Source: Campylobacterales bacterium (GTDB taxonomy: Bacteria > Campylobacterota > Campylobacteria > Campylobacterales > Arcobacteraceae). From it: a stretch of 6,932 nt of DNA. The DNA lies in NCBI GenBank assembly GCA_016784825.1, contig JADHTT010000037.1, positions 1-6,932 on the forward strand, written 5' to 3'. Below are positions 1-5,763 of this stretch, one piece after another. The notes below the pieces were generated by a model. It worked only from the letters and a program-made list of their open reading frames with translations, was not told the DNA's origin and searched no databases. Positions within the stretch are counted from its first letter, which is position 1; every line of letters begins with the position of its first letter. The translations under genes and the position numbers were made by a program.

Positions 1-2
1 CA

Positions 3-1055
3 AAACATTTTAAAGAGATGAAAGTTCAAACAAAAGGTGAGTTTGGTGGATTAGGTATTGTTGTAGGTCTAAGAGATGGTGCACTAACTGTCATATCTCC
101 TATTGATGATACTCCAGCACAAAAAGCAGGTATTGAATCTGGTGATATCATATTAAAAATTGATGAGAAATCTACAATAGATATTACACTTGATGAAGCA
201 GTAAAGCATATGAGAGGTAAGCCTAAAACAGATATTAAATTAACTATTGTAAGAAAAGGTGAAAACAAACCTCTAAAAATAGATATCACAAGAGATATTA
301 TTAAAATTCAATCTGTACATGCTAAGAAATTTGAAGATATTTTATACTTAAGAGTTTCATCATTTGATTCAAAAGTAGCAAAAGATCTTACAAAATATAT
401 TAATCAATACAAAAAAGATTCAAAAGGTATTGTATTAGATCTTAGAAATAATCCTGGTGGTCTTCTAACACAAGCAATTGATGCTACAGATTTATTTATA
501 GACAATGGGGTAATAGTATCTCAAAAAGGTAGAGATACAAAAGATGATGAAAGTTTTAATGCTACAAAAGATTCTACACTAACTAAGCTACCTATGGTTG
601 TACTTGTAAATGGTGGAAGTGCAAGTGCAAGTGAAATTGTATCTGGTGCATTACAAGATCATAAAAGAGCTGTAGTAGTTGGTGAAAAGACTTTTGGTAA
701 AGGTTCAGTTCAAGTTGTATTACCTATTACAAATGATAAAAAAGAGGGTATTAAATTAACTATTGCTAAATACTATTTACCAAGCGGTAGAACTATTCAA
801 GCAGTTGGAATTACTCCAGATATTATTAGCTATAAAGGTAAATCAATTACAAAAAAAGATGATGATTTTTCTATTAAAGAAGCTGATCTAAAAAAACATC
901 TTGAAGGTGAACTTGACAAAGCTAATGGTGTAGAGAAGAAAGAAGAGACTAAAAAAGAAGATAAAACTATTTTAACTCAAAAAAATCTTGATGATGACAA
1001 TCAACTACAATCAGGTATAAATATATTAAAAGCATTAATTTTAACGCAAAAATAA
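3..1055 (+). CDS. ctpA: C-terminal processing protease, S41 family (5' end missing)
   Basis: This is a serine protease of the CtpA/Prc type, which trims or degrades envelope proteins in the periplasm. The frame is open to the left edge (residues KHFKE precede the ATG at 18), so the gene starts outside the window and its signal peptide is not visible; family members are usually about 430 residues, so roughly 80 to 90 are missing. Numbering from the internal Met at 18, a PDZ domain covers about 10-92 and includes the GGLGI loop. The S41 core follows at about 100-270, with the VLDLRNNPGG substrate-pocket motif (139-148). By comparison with Bacillus CtpB, the catalytic triad should be Ser203 (in NGGSASASEI), Lys228 (in GEKTFGKGSVQ) and Gln232, so the enzyme looks active. 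The tail after about 275 is rich in Lys, Glu and Asp. It is followed after 9 bases by purC and probably shares its transcript. The family call is secure; the substrate is unknown. Confidence 0.95.
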   Translation, partial: KHFKEMKVQTKGEFGGLGIVVGLRDGALTVISPIDDTPAQKAGIESGDIILKIDEKSTIDITLDEAVKHMRGKPKTDIKLTIVRKGENKPLKIDITRDIIKIQSVHAKKFEDILYLRVSSFDSKVAKDLTKYINQYKKDSKGIVLDLRNNPGGLLTQAIDATDLFIDNGVIVSQKGRDTKDDESFNATKDSTLTKLPMVVLVNGGSASASEIVSGALQDHKRAVVVGEKTFGKGSVQVVLPITNDKKEGIKLTIAKYYLPSGRTIQAVGITPDIISYKGKSITKKDDDFSIKEADLKKHLEGELDKANGVEKKEETKKEDKTILTQKNLDDDNQLQSGINILKALILTQK

Positions 1056-1059
1056 GGAG
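1054..1059 (+). promoter_or_regulatory. purC ribosome binding site overlapping the ctpA stop
   Basis: AAGGAG lies 5 bases before the purC ATG and uses the last two bases of the ctpA TAA. This near-consensus Shine-Dalgarno fixes the purC start. It also implies that the two genes are read from one transcript, with ribosomes ending ctpA right at the purC initiation site. Confidence 0.8.
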
Positions 1060-1064
1060 AAAAT

Positions 1065-2018
1065 ATGGACATAACAAAAATTATTGAACTTGGTCTTTGG
1101 CCACAATCCAAGAAAACTACAACACAAAAAGGTATAGCTGAATTAGAAGATTTAGGATATAAGCTATTTTATATAGGTAAAAATGCAGATCTTTATACAT
1201 GTCCAGGGGAAGATCAAAAAACATTATTAGTAAGAAGTGATCGTTGTTCTGTATTTGATATTCCATTAAATTTAGAAATTGAAGGTAAAGGTATATCTCA
1301 AACTACTATCTCAAATGATGGAGCAATATTTGCAAAAGAGTTTGGAATTAGAACTGCAATTTTAGATGAGAAAGTAGATCAATCACTTCAGTGCGCACCA
1401 AGATGTCAACTTATGGAATTATGTAAACCTCTAGAAGAGGAGATCGATGGTGAAGTTGTACAGTTTGAATTTATTTTTAGAAACTACCTAACAGGTTCAC
1501 TTTTTGAAGCTACAAAAACAGGGAATGATCCATACGGTTTAGAACTATCATCTTCTTTAGAAGAGTGGCATAAATTTGAAACACCACTATTTACACCAAC
1601 AACAAAAGGGGTAAAAGATATTCCTCTTAATTCAGCTAAAGTAAGAGAAGTGTTTCCAGAAATTATTTCAAGTTTAGAAGGTTTATTTAGTAAGTTTACA
1701 AAGTACGCACATGACAATGGAATAGTTGTAGTTGATACTAAACTTGAGGTATTTGTAAATGCACAAGGGGAATGGATCTTAGGTGATGAAATTTTAACTC
1801 CAGAAAGCTCAAGATTTATAGCTAAAGAGAATTTTGATGCAGGTGAATTTATCTCTATGGATAAACAAATCCTTAGAAACTTTGCAAAAGAAAACTCATG
1901 GAAAGAGAAAGCTAAGAGCTTACAAGCTGGAGAAAAATTAGATGTAGATGTACCAGATTCTATTAAAAATACAATTTTAGATGGATATGAAACTATCCAT
2001 AAGGCATTACATAAGTAA
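1065..2018 (+). CDS. purC: Phosphoribosylaminoimidazole-succinocarboxamide (SAICAR) synthetase, long divergent form
   Basis: SAICAR synthetase joins CAIR and aspartate using ATP in cytosolic de novo purine synthesis. At 317 residues this is the long form, like mycobacterial PurC or yeast Ade1, not the roughly 235-residue form of E. coli. Recognisable motifs in order are: the glycine-loop region GKNADLY (38-44), SDRCSVFD (58-65) and EIEGKG (71-76) of the nucleotide/substrate site, RNYLTGS (139-145), TPLFTPTTK (173-181), VVDTKLEVF (222-230), DEILTPESSR (241-250) and DKQILRNF (266-273). Several sites differ from the usual consensus: GKxR reads GKNA, the HDEN loop after TPTTK is replaced by KDIPL, and KFEFG reads KLEVF. 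Placement directly before purS and purQ supports the purine role. ATG 1065 is chosen for its AAGGAG at 5 bases. The family assignment is firm; full catalytic activity is inferred. Confidence 0.9.
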   Translation: MDITKIIELGLWPQSKKTTTQKGIAELEDLGYKLFYIGKNADLYTCPGEDQKTLLVRSDRCSVFDIPLNLEIEGKGISQTTISNDGAIFAKEFGIRTAILDEKVDQSLQCAPRCQLMELCKPLEEEIDGEVVQFEFIFRNYLTGSLFEATKTGNDPYGLELSSSLEEWHKFETPLFTPTTKGVKDIPLNSAKVREVFPEIISSLEGLFSKFTKYAHDNGIVVVDTKLEVFVNAQGEWILGDEILTPESSRFIAKENFDAGEFISMDKQILRNFAKENSWKEKAKSLQAGEKLDVDVPDSIKNTILDGYETIHKALHK

Positions 2019-2019
2019 T

Positions 2020-2038
2020 TCTAAAAGGCAATTTTAGA
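2020..2038 (+). repeat. Short palindrome next to the purS -10 box
   Basis: TCTAAAA, a 5-base loop GGCAA, then TTTTAGA form a perfect 7-bp inverted repeat directly after the purC stop and ending one base before the -10 box at 2039. The stem is AT-rich and not followed by a T-run, so it is a poor terminator candidate. Its place at the promoter makes an operator possible, but AT-rich DNA gives such repeats by chance. Confidence 0.35.
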
Positions 2039-2044
2039 TATAAT
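2039..2044 (+). promoter_or_regulatory. Probable sigma-70 -10 box for purS-purQ and downstream genes
   Basis: A perfect TATAAT sits in the only sizeable gap of the rightward gene run, within TTTTAGATATAATCGC. It would place the transcript start near 2051, about 25 bases before the purS TTG and with room for its ribosome binding site. There is no TTGACA-like -35, which is expected because Campylobacterota promoters depend on the -10 box and AT-rich upstream DNA. A second TATAAT at 2051-2056 is too close to the start codon to leave a full leader and is the weaker candidate. Confidence 0.55.
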
Positions 2045-2064
2045 CGCAAATATAATAAAAGCAG

Positions 2065-2070
2065 AAGGAA
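2065..2070 (+). promoter_or_regulatory. purS ribosome binding site supporting a TTG start
   Basis: AAGGAA lies 5 bases before TTG at 2076. The frame upstream has no ATG or GTG back to the stop at 2022-2024, and the first in-frame ATG is near codon 46, which would remove half of PurS. The TTG is therefore the start. Confidence 0.75.
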
Positions 2071-2075
2071 ATAAA

Positions 2076-2321
2076 TTGAAAGCAATAATCAATATAGCAC
2101 TTAAAAATGGAGTACTTGACTCTCAAGGTAAAGCAACTCACCATACACTTGATACTCAAGGATTTAAAGAGATTGTAGCCGATGTAAGAGTTGGGAAACA
2201 AATTATTATGGAATTAAACTGTAATGATGAAGCAATTGCAAAAGAAGAAGCTGCAAAGATGTGTGAGCAACTACTTGCAAACACAGTAATTGAAGATTAC
2301 GATATCACTATAGAAGCATAA
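2076..2321 (+). CDS. purS: FGAM synthase, PurS subunit
   Basis: PurS is the small structural subunit of the three-part formylglycinamide ribonucleotide amidotransferase (PurS, PurQ, large PurL). It bridges PurQ and PurL and helps ammonia pass between them; it has no catalytic residues of its own. The 81-residue length is typical. Visible family features are the N-terminal strand with LKNGVLDSQGKA (9-20), followed by a helix and VADVRVGKQI (34-43), and the C-terminal helix AAKMCEQLLAN that leads to the final strand VIEDYDI. Translation starts at TTG. The stop is only 2 bases before purQ, so the two are probably translationally coupled, which suits subunits of one complex. PurL is not in this window. 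Identity is supported both by sequence and by purQ next door. Confidence 0.93.
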   Translation: MKAIINIALKNGVLDSQGKATHHTLDTQGFKEIVADVRVGKQIIMELNCNDEAIAKEEAAKMCEQLLANTVIEDYDITIEA

Positions 2322-2323
2322 TT

Positions 2324-2995
2324 ATGAAAGTTTCAGTATTACAATTTCCTGGTACAAACTGTGAATACGATACAAAGTATGCATTTGAAAAACTAGGTGC
2401 TACTGTTAGTATTGTATGGCATGAGGAAAACTCAATTCCAGGTGATACAGATTTAGTAGTTGTTCCTGGTGGTTTTTCTTATGGAGACTATTTAAGATCT
2501 GGTGCACTAGCTAAATTTGCTCCAGTTATGGATGCAGTAAAAGAATTTGCAGCAAATGGTGGAAAAGTTTTAGGTATATGTAATGGATTCCAAATCTTAA
2601 CAGAAACAGGACTACTACCAGGTGCTTTAAAAAGAAATGACAACTTACATTTTATATCTAAATATCATCATTTAAAAGTTGTAAATAATGATAATACATT
2701 TTTACAAGAATTAAATGTAAATGATGTAGTAAATATTCCTGTTGCACATCATGATGGAAATTACTTCATAGATCCAGAAGGATTAAAAGAGCTTGAAGCA
2801 AATGGTCAAGTACTACTTAGATACTGTAATAAAGCTGGTGAAAATCAAGTTTTAAATGGTAGTGTAGAACAAATTGCTGGAGTATGTAATAAAGATAAAA
2901 ACGTATTTGGTTTAATGCCTCACCCAGAAAGAGCTATAGAATCTTTACTTGGTTGTGATGACGGTATTAAAATGCTTCAAGGTTTCTTTAAGTAA
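2324..2995 (+). CDS. purQ: FGAM synthase, PurQ glutaminase subunit
   Basis: PurQ is the class I glutamine amidotransferase subunit that releases ammonia from glutamine for PurL, turning FGAR into FGAM in de novo purine synthesis. At 223 residues it matches the usual small PurQ. The whole protein is one glutaminase domain: N-terminal VLQFPGTNCE (5-14), oxyanion strand VVVPGGFSYGDYLRSGA (45-61), nucleophile Cys86 in GICNGFQ, PVAHHDGNY (139-147), and His200/Glu202 in GLMPHPER completing the catalytic triad. All expected catalytic residues are present. The start ATG follows the purS stop after 2 bases and has only a weak AGAAG as ribosome binding site, which suggests translation coupled to purS. 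The partner PurL must be encoded elsewhere. Confidence 0.97.
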   Translation: MKVSVLQFPGTNCEYDTKYAFEKLGATVSIVWHEENSIPGDTDLVVVPGGFSYGDYLRSGALAKFAPVMDAVKEFAANGGKVLGICNGFQILTETGLLPGALKRNDNLHFISKYHHLKVVNNDNTFLQELNVNDVVNIPVAHHDGNYFIDPEGLKELEANGQVLLRYCNKAGENQVLNGSVEQIAGVCNKDKNVFGLMPHPERAIESLLGCDDGIKMLQGFFK

Positions 2996-3019
2996 GCCAA
3001 ATTTAGGAGATAGAGTAAA

Positions 3020-4099
3020 ATGAAATTAATTCTACTTGCTCTACTTCTTACTCTCAAGTTTGCTCAAGCTAACTTTTTCTCAACAGAAGATAAAAGTGAA
3101 AGATTATATCTTTATCATACAGATCATCCAAAAAATGTATATACAAATCAAGTCTTTTCAATCAAACTCAAAGCAATTATTGTAGCTAATGATTTTAATG
3201 AAGTTAATACAAACTTCACTGATCAAAAAAATATTACCCTTTTAAATCCAGATTCAAAATGGAAACAAGTAAATAAAAATGAATTTTATAATATATATAA
3301 ATTTAAAGTAGCCAATAAAGACTTTCTACTTCCAAAAATCACTTTATTATTATTAGACTCAAATCAAAATATCAAATATCAAAAAACACTAGATCCAGTT
3401 AATATAAACTTTAATAAAATTGCAATTGATGATAAATTATTTTCAAATTTAATTGCAAAAAATGTTTATATTAAAGGGCAAACTACAAAACAATACAATA
3501 ACAATTTATTATTATCGGTATTAGAAATTGAAGCAACTGATTCTAATCTAGAAGACTTTAAATTAAAACAATATACACAGCAAGGTATAGAAGATTTTTC
3601 AGTAAATAATAATATTAAAACAATATTTTACTATGTTATTACACCTAGAGATGATAAATTTATTAAGTTTAAATACTATAATAGTATCCAAAAGACTTTT
3701 ATTAATATTGATAGTCCTATCATACTGACTGATGAATTAATTAGCACACAAACCGATCTAAATCCACAAAACTCTAAGTTGTTATTTTATCAAAAAGTTA
3801 TTCTTGCTGTACTATTGATATTGTTTATTGGACTATATTTTAAAACAAAACACAAAATCAATATATTATTCATGCTAATTACTATAGCCTTATTTATGAT
3901 GTTAATGATACCAAATAAAACTATGAATATAGCAAGTGGCACTAATATTTATATATTACCACTTAAAAACTCAACTATATTCCATACTACAAAACAATCC
4001 CAAACAGTTGAACTAATAGGTAAAAAGAATGGTTTTAATAAAATCATTTTATCAAATGATACAATTGGATGGATTAAATCACCTAAAGGACTTAAATGA
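3020..4099 (+). CDS. Exported membrane protein with BatD-like N-terminal region and C-terminal SH3-like domain, function unknown
   Basis: I do not recognise a named family with certainty. The 359-residue protein starts with a signal peptide (hydrophobic 3-12, likely cut after Ala17 in AQA). A beta-rich periplasmic part of about 240 residues follows; its start (HPKNVYTNQVFSIKLKA, 36-52) resembles the opening of BatD/oxygen-tolerance beta-sandwich domains, a weak likeness. Two adjacent membrane segments lie at about 258-274 and 280-297, joined by a short Lys-rich cytoplasmic loop. The C-terminus (about 303-355), back in the periplasm, looks like a bacterial SH3 domain: ASGTNIYILPLKNST, then a VELIGKKNGFNKI strand pair and a final GWIKS. 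Such domains often bind cell wall. AGGAGA at 3005-3010 supports the ATG. It follows purQ by 24 bases and overlaps plsC by ATGA. The C. jejuni protein in this position (Cj0515, from memory) is annotated only as periplasmic. Confidence 0.8.
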   Translation: MKLILLALLLTLKFAQANFFSTEDKSERLYLYHTDHPKNVYTNQVFSIKLKAIIVANDFNEVNTNFTDQKNITLLNPDSKWKQVNKNEFYNIYKFKVANKDFLLPKITLLLLDSNQNIKYQKTLDPVNINFNKIAIDDKLFSNLIAKNVYIKGQTTKQYNNNLLLSVLEIEATDSNLEDFKLKQYTQQGIEDFSVNNNIKTIFYYVITPRDDKFIKFKYYNSIQKTFINIDSPIILTDELISTQTDLNPQNSKLLFYQKVILAVLLILFIGLYFKTKHKINILFMLITIALFMMLMIPNKTMNIASGTNIYILPLKNSTIFHTTKQSQTVELIGKKNGFNKIILSNDTIGWIKSPKGLK

Positions 4100-4779
4100 C
4101 AATATTCAAATACATAAGATATTTTTTAACAACTATACAATTATTTTCTACAGTAGCAATAGTAATTGTATTAATGTTTTTATTTAACAAAAGTAATCAC
4201 AAAATCAGACGGGTATGGGGTGCTATTCAACTAAAACTTTTAGGTATTAAACTTGAAATAGAAGGTACACCTGATGAAAATGCAGATTTATTAGTATTAA
4301 ATCATCAGTCTATGCTTGATATTATAATATTTGAAGCTATTTCTAAAAGAAATATTGCTTGGATTGCAAAAAAAGAGATTGCTAAAATACCATTTTTTGG
4401 TCTTGTTCTAAAGTTACCAAAGATGATTATTGTTGATAGAGAAAATAAAGCTGGCTTAGCAAAACTATTAAAAGAGACAAAAGTTAAAAAGTTTGAAGAA
4501 AAAAGACCAGTGGCAATTTTCCCTGAAGGGACACGTAGCAAAGGTGCTAGATTATTAAAATTTAAATCAGGTGCAAAACTAATAGCACAAAAACATAATA
4601 TGCTTGTTCAGCCAATTATACTAATAAATACTAGAAACCTAATGGATTCTCAAGGATTCAAAGCACAAAGTGGTGTTGTAAAAGTTATTTACTTGCCAGC
4701 TATTCAAGCCCAGAAAAATTCTACTTGGTTTGAAGATACAGAAAAATTAATGAACGATACGTTCAATCATAATAGATAA
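4096..4779 (+). CDS. plsC: 1-acyl-sn-glycerol-3-phosphate acyltransferase
   Basis: PlsC adds the second acyl chain to lysophosphatidic acid, giving phosphatidic acid, the precursor of membrane phospholipids, at the cytoplasmic face of the inner membrane. The 227-residue protein has an N-terminal membrane segment (about 10-30). The acyltransferase motifs follow: motif I NHQSMLD with His70 and Asp75 (HX4D), motif II around IIVDREN with Arg116, motif III FPEGTRS (142-148), and a motif IV candidate VQPIIL (171-176). The key residues are all present. The ATG overlaps the preceding stop as ATGA and has AAAGGA 5 bases upstream, so translation is probably coupled to the SH3-like membrane protein gene. 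Its 3' end runs 33 bases into the opposing murG gene. A related acyltransferase with another acceptor is possible but less likely. Confidence 0.92.
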   Translation: MTIFKYIRYFLTTIQLFSTVAIVIVLMFLFNKSNHKIRRVWGAIQLKLLGIKLEIEGTPDENADLLVLNHQSMLDIIIFEAISKRNIAWIAKKEIAKIPFFGLVLKLPKMIIVDRENKAGLAKLLKETKVKKFEEKRPVAIFPEGTRSKGARLLKFKSGAKLIAQKHNMLVQPIILINTRNLMDSQGFKAQSGVVKVIYLPAIQAQKNSTWFEDTEKLMNDTFNHNR

Positions 4780-5763
4780 ACCATTTGGCTTGATTAAATT
4801 GATCAAGCCTTGGCTTTTTATCTCTATATCACTATTGATAAATTCTAGTAATGTCTCTTCGCTTAGGTTATTTTGCTCTAATATCACACCTAAATTTTTA
4901 TCTTCTATAAATTTTGCATTAAAATATTGATGATTTGCTGCAGCATAAGGGTATGGTACATAAAGCGCTGGTATTCCAGATGCACATAGTTCCCATACTG
5001 TACCAGCCCCTGCTCTACATACGGCTAAATCTGCTTTTTTAATCTTGCTCATTAAATCTTTAGTAAACCCAAAACAATCTACATCAATACCTAATTTTTC
5101 ATACTCTAACTGCACAGATTTATAATTATTTATACCTGCTTGATGTATTATATTTATTCCCATTTTTGATAGTTGTGGAGCAACTTTAAGTGCAAAATCA
5201 TTAATAGACTTTGCCCCTTGTGAGCCACCTAAAAATATAATAGTATTACAGTTTGTTCTTACTCTTTGATTATTAAAATATATTTCATCTACTGGATAGT
5301 CAATCTTAGAAGTTGCATTATTATATGAACCAAATACCTCTTTGGCTGCTTTAGAGGTCATAGAATTTAATCTACCCATTACTGAATTTTGTTCATGGAT
5401 ATAAAAATCTACGTTTGAGATTATAGCTGCAAAAGATGCTGGTGATGCAGAAAATCCACCTACACTAATAACTTTATCTACATTATGCTCTTTGAAAATA
5501 TTTAGACATTTTTTTGTAGCTTTAAATATCATCCATAATGAATTGAGTTTCCCTATAATATTTTGATTTACTACACCTTTTGTATCAAGAAAATAGGCCT
5601 TATCTAAATTAGGATATTGTTCAAACCAATCTTTATCACTACCTTTGGTAGAACCTATAAAAATAACTTTAAAGCCTTTTTGTTTAAATCCATCAATTAA
5701 AACTTTTGCAATACTAAGATGCCCACCTGTACCACCTCCAGTAACAACAATTGTATTTATCAA
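4747..5763 (-). CDS. murG: UDP-GlcNAc:undecaprenyl-PP-MurNAc-pentapeptide GlcNAc transferase
   Basis: MurG transfers GlcNAc from UDP-GlcNAc to lipid I, making lipid II, the last cytoplasmic step of peptidoglycan synthesis, while attached to the inner membrane. The 338 residues form a two-lobed GT-B fold. The N-lobe holds the glycine loop GGGTGGH with His15, SVGGFSASP (100-108) and HEQNSVMGRLN (123-133). The C-lobe holds GGSQGA (179-184), CRAGAGTVWEL with Glu258 of the nucleotide-sugar site, and the YPYAAANHQ motif (271-279). All are typical of the family. The start is TTG at 5763: an in-frame TAA lies two codons upstream, AAGGAA is 6 bases upstream, and any later start would remove the glycine loop. 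It overlaps the ftsW stop within TTGA, so translation is probably coupled. Its 3' end overlaps plsC. Confidence 0.97.
   Translation of the reverse strand: MINTIVVTGGGTGGHLSIAKVLIDGFKQKGFKVIFIGSTKGSDKDWFEQYPNLDKAYFLDTKGVVNQNIIGKLNSLWMIFKATKKCLNIFKEHNVDKVISVGGFSASPASFAAIISNVDFYIHEQNSVMGRLNSMTSKAAKEVFGSYNNATSKIDYPVDEIYFNNQRVRTNCNTIIFLGGSQGAKSINDFALKVAPQLSKMGINIIHQAGINNYKSVQLEYEKLGIDVDCFGFTKDLMSKIKKADLAVCRAGAGTVWELCASGIPALYVPYPYAAANHQYFNAKFIEDKNLGVILEQNNLSEETLLEFINSDIEIKSQGLINLIKPNGLSIMIERIVH
4787..4819 (+). terminator. Probable Rho-independent terminator after plsC, inside murG
   Basis: GGCTTGAT (4787-4794) and ATCAAGCC (4802-4809) form a perfect 8-bp stem with a 7-base loop, starting 7 bases after the plsC stop. 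A run of five T's is at 4815-4819, 5 bases beyond the stem; CCA at 4781-4783 can also pair with TGG at 4811-4813 across a bulge, bringing the stem closer to the T-run. The other strand has no T-run after the stem, so it would act rightward only. All of it lies in murG codons near the C-terminus. Confidence 0.6.

Noticed and set aside
18..20. ATG at 18 as the true start of ctpA
   Set aside because: The frame is open to the left edge, and the sequence after this ATG is already at the beginning of the PDZ domain. A start here would leave no signal peptide for a periplasmic protease.
26..289. Minus-strand open frame of 87 codons
   Set aside because: It is antisense to the ctpA PDZ region and has no recognisable domain; the plus-strand reading has clear family motifs.
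1484..1717. Minus-strand open frame of 77 codons
   Set aside because: It lies opposite conserved purC motifs and its protein resembles nothing; it is a by-product of AT-rich coding.
2051..2056. Second TATAAT as the main purS promoter
   Set aside because: Its transcript start would fall near 2063, leaving almost no leader before the ribosome binding site at 2065; the box at 2039 fits better.
4305..4541. Minus-strand open frame of 78 codons with hydrophobic stretches
   Set aside because: It is antisense to plsC motifs I to III; its hydrophobic look follows from the codon make-up of the opposite strand.
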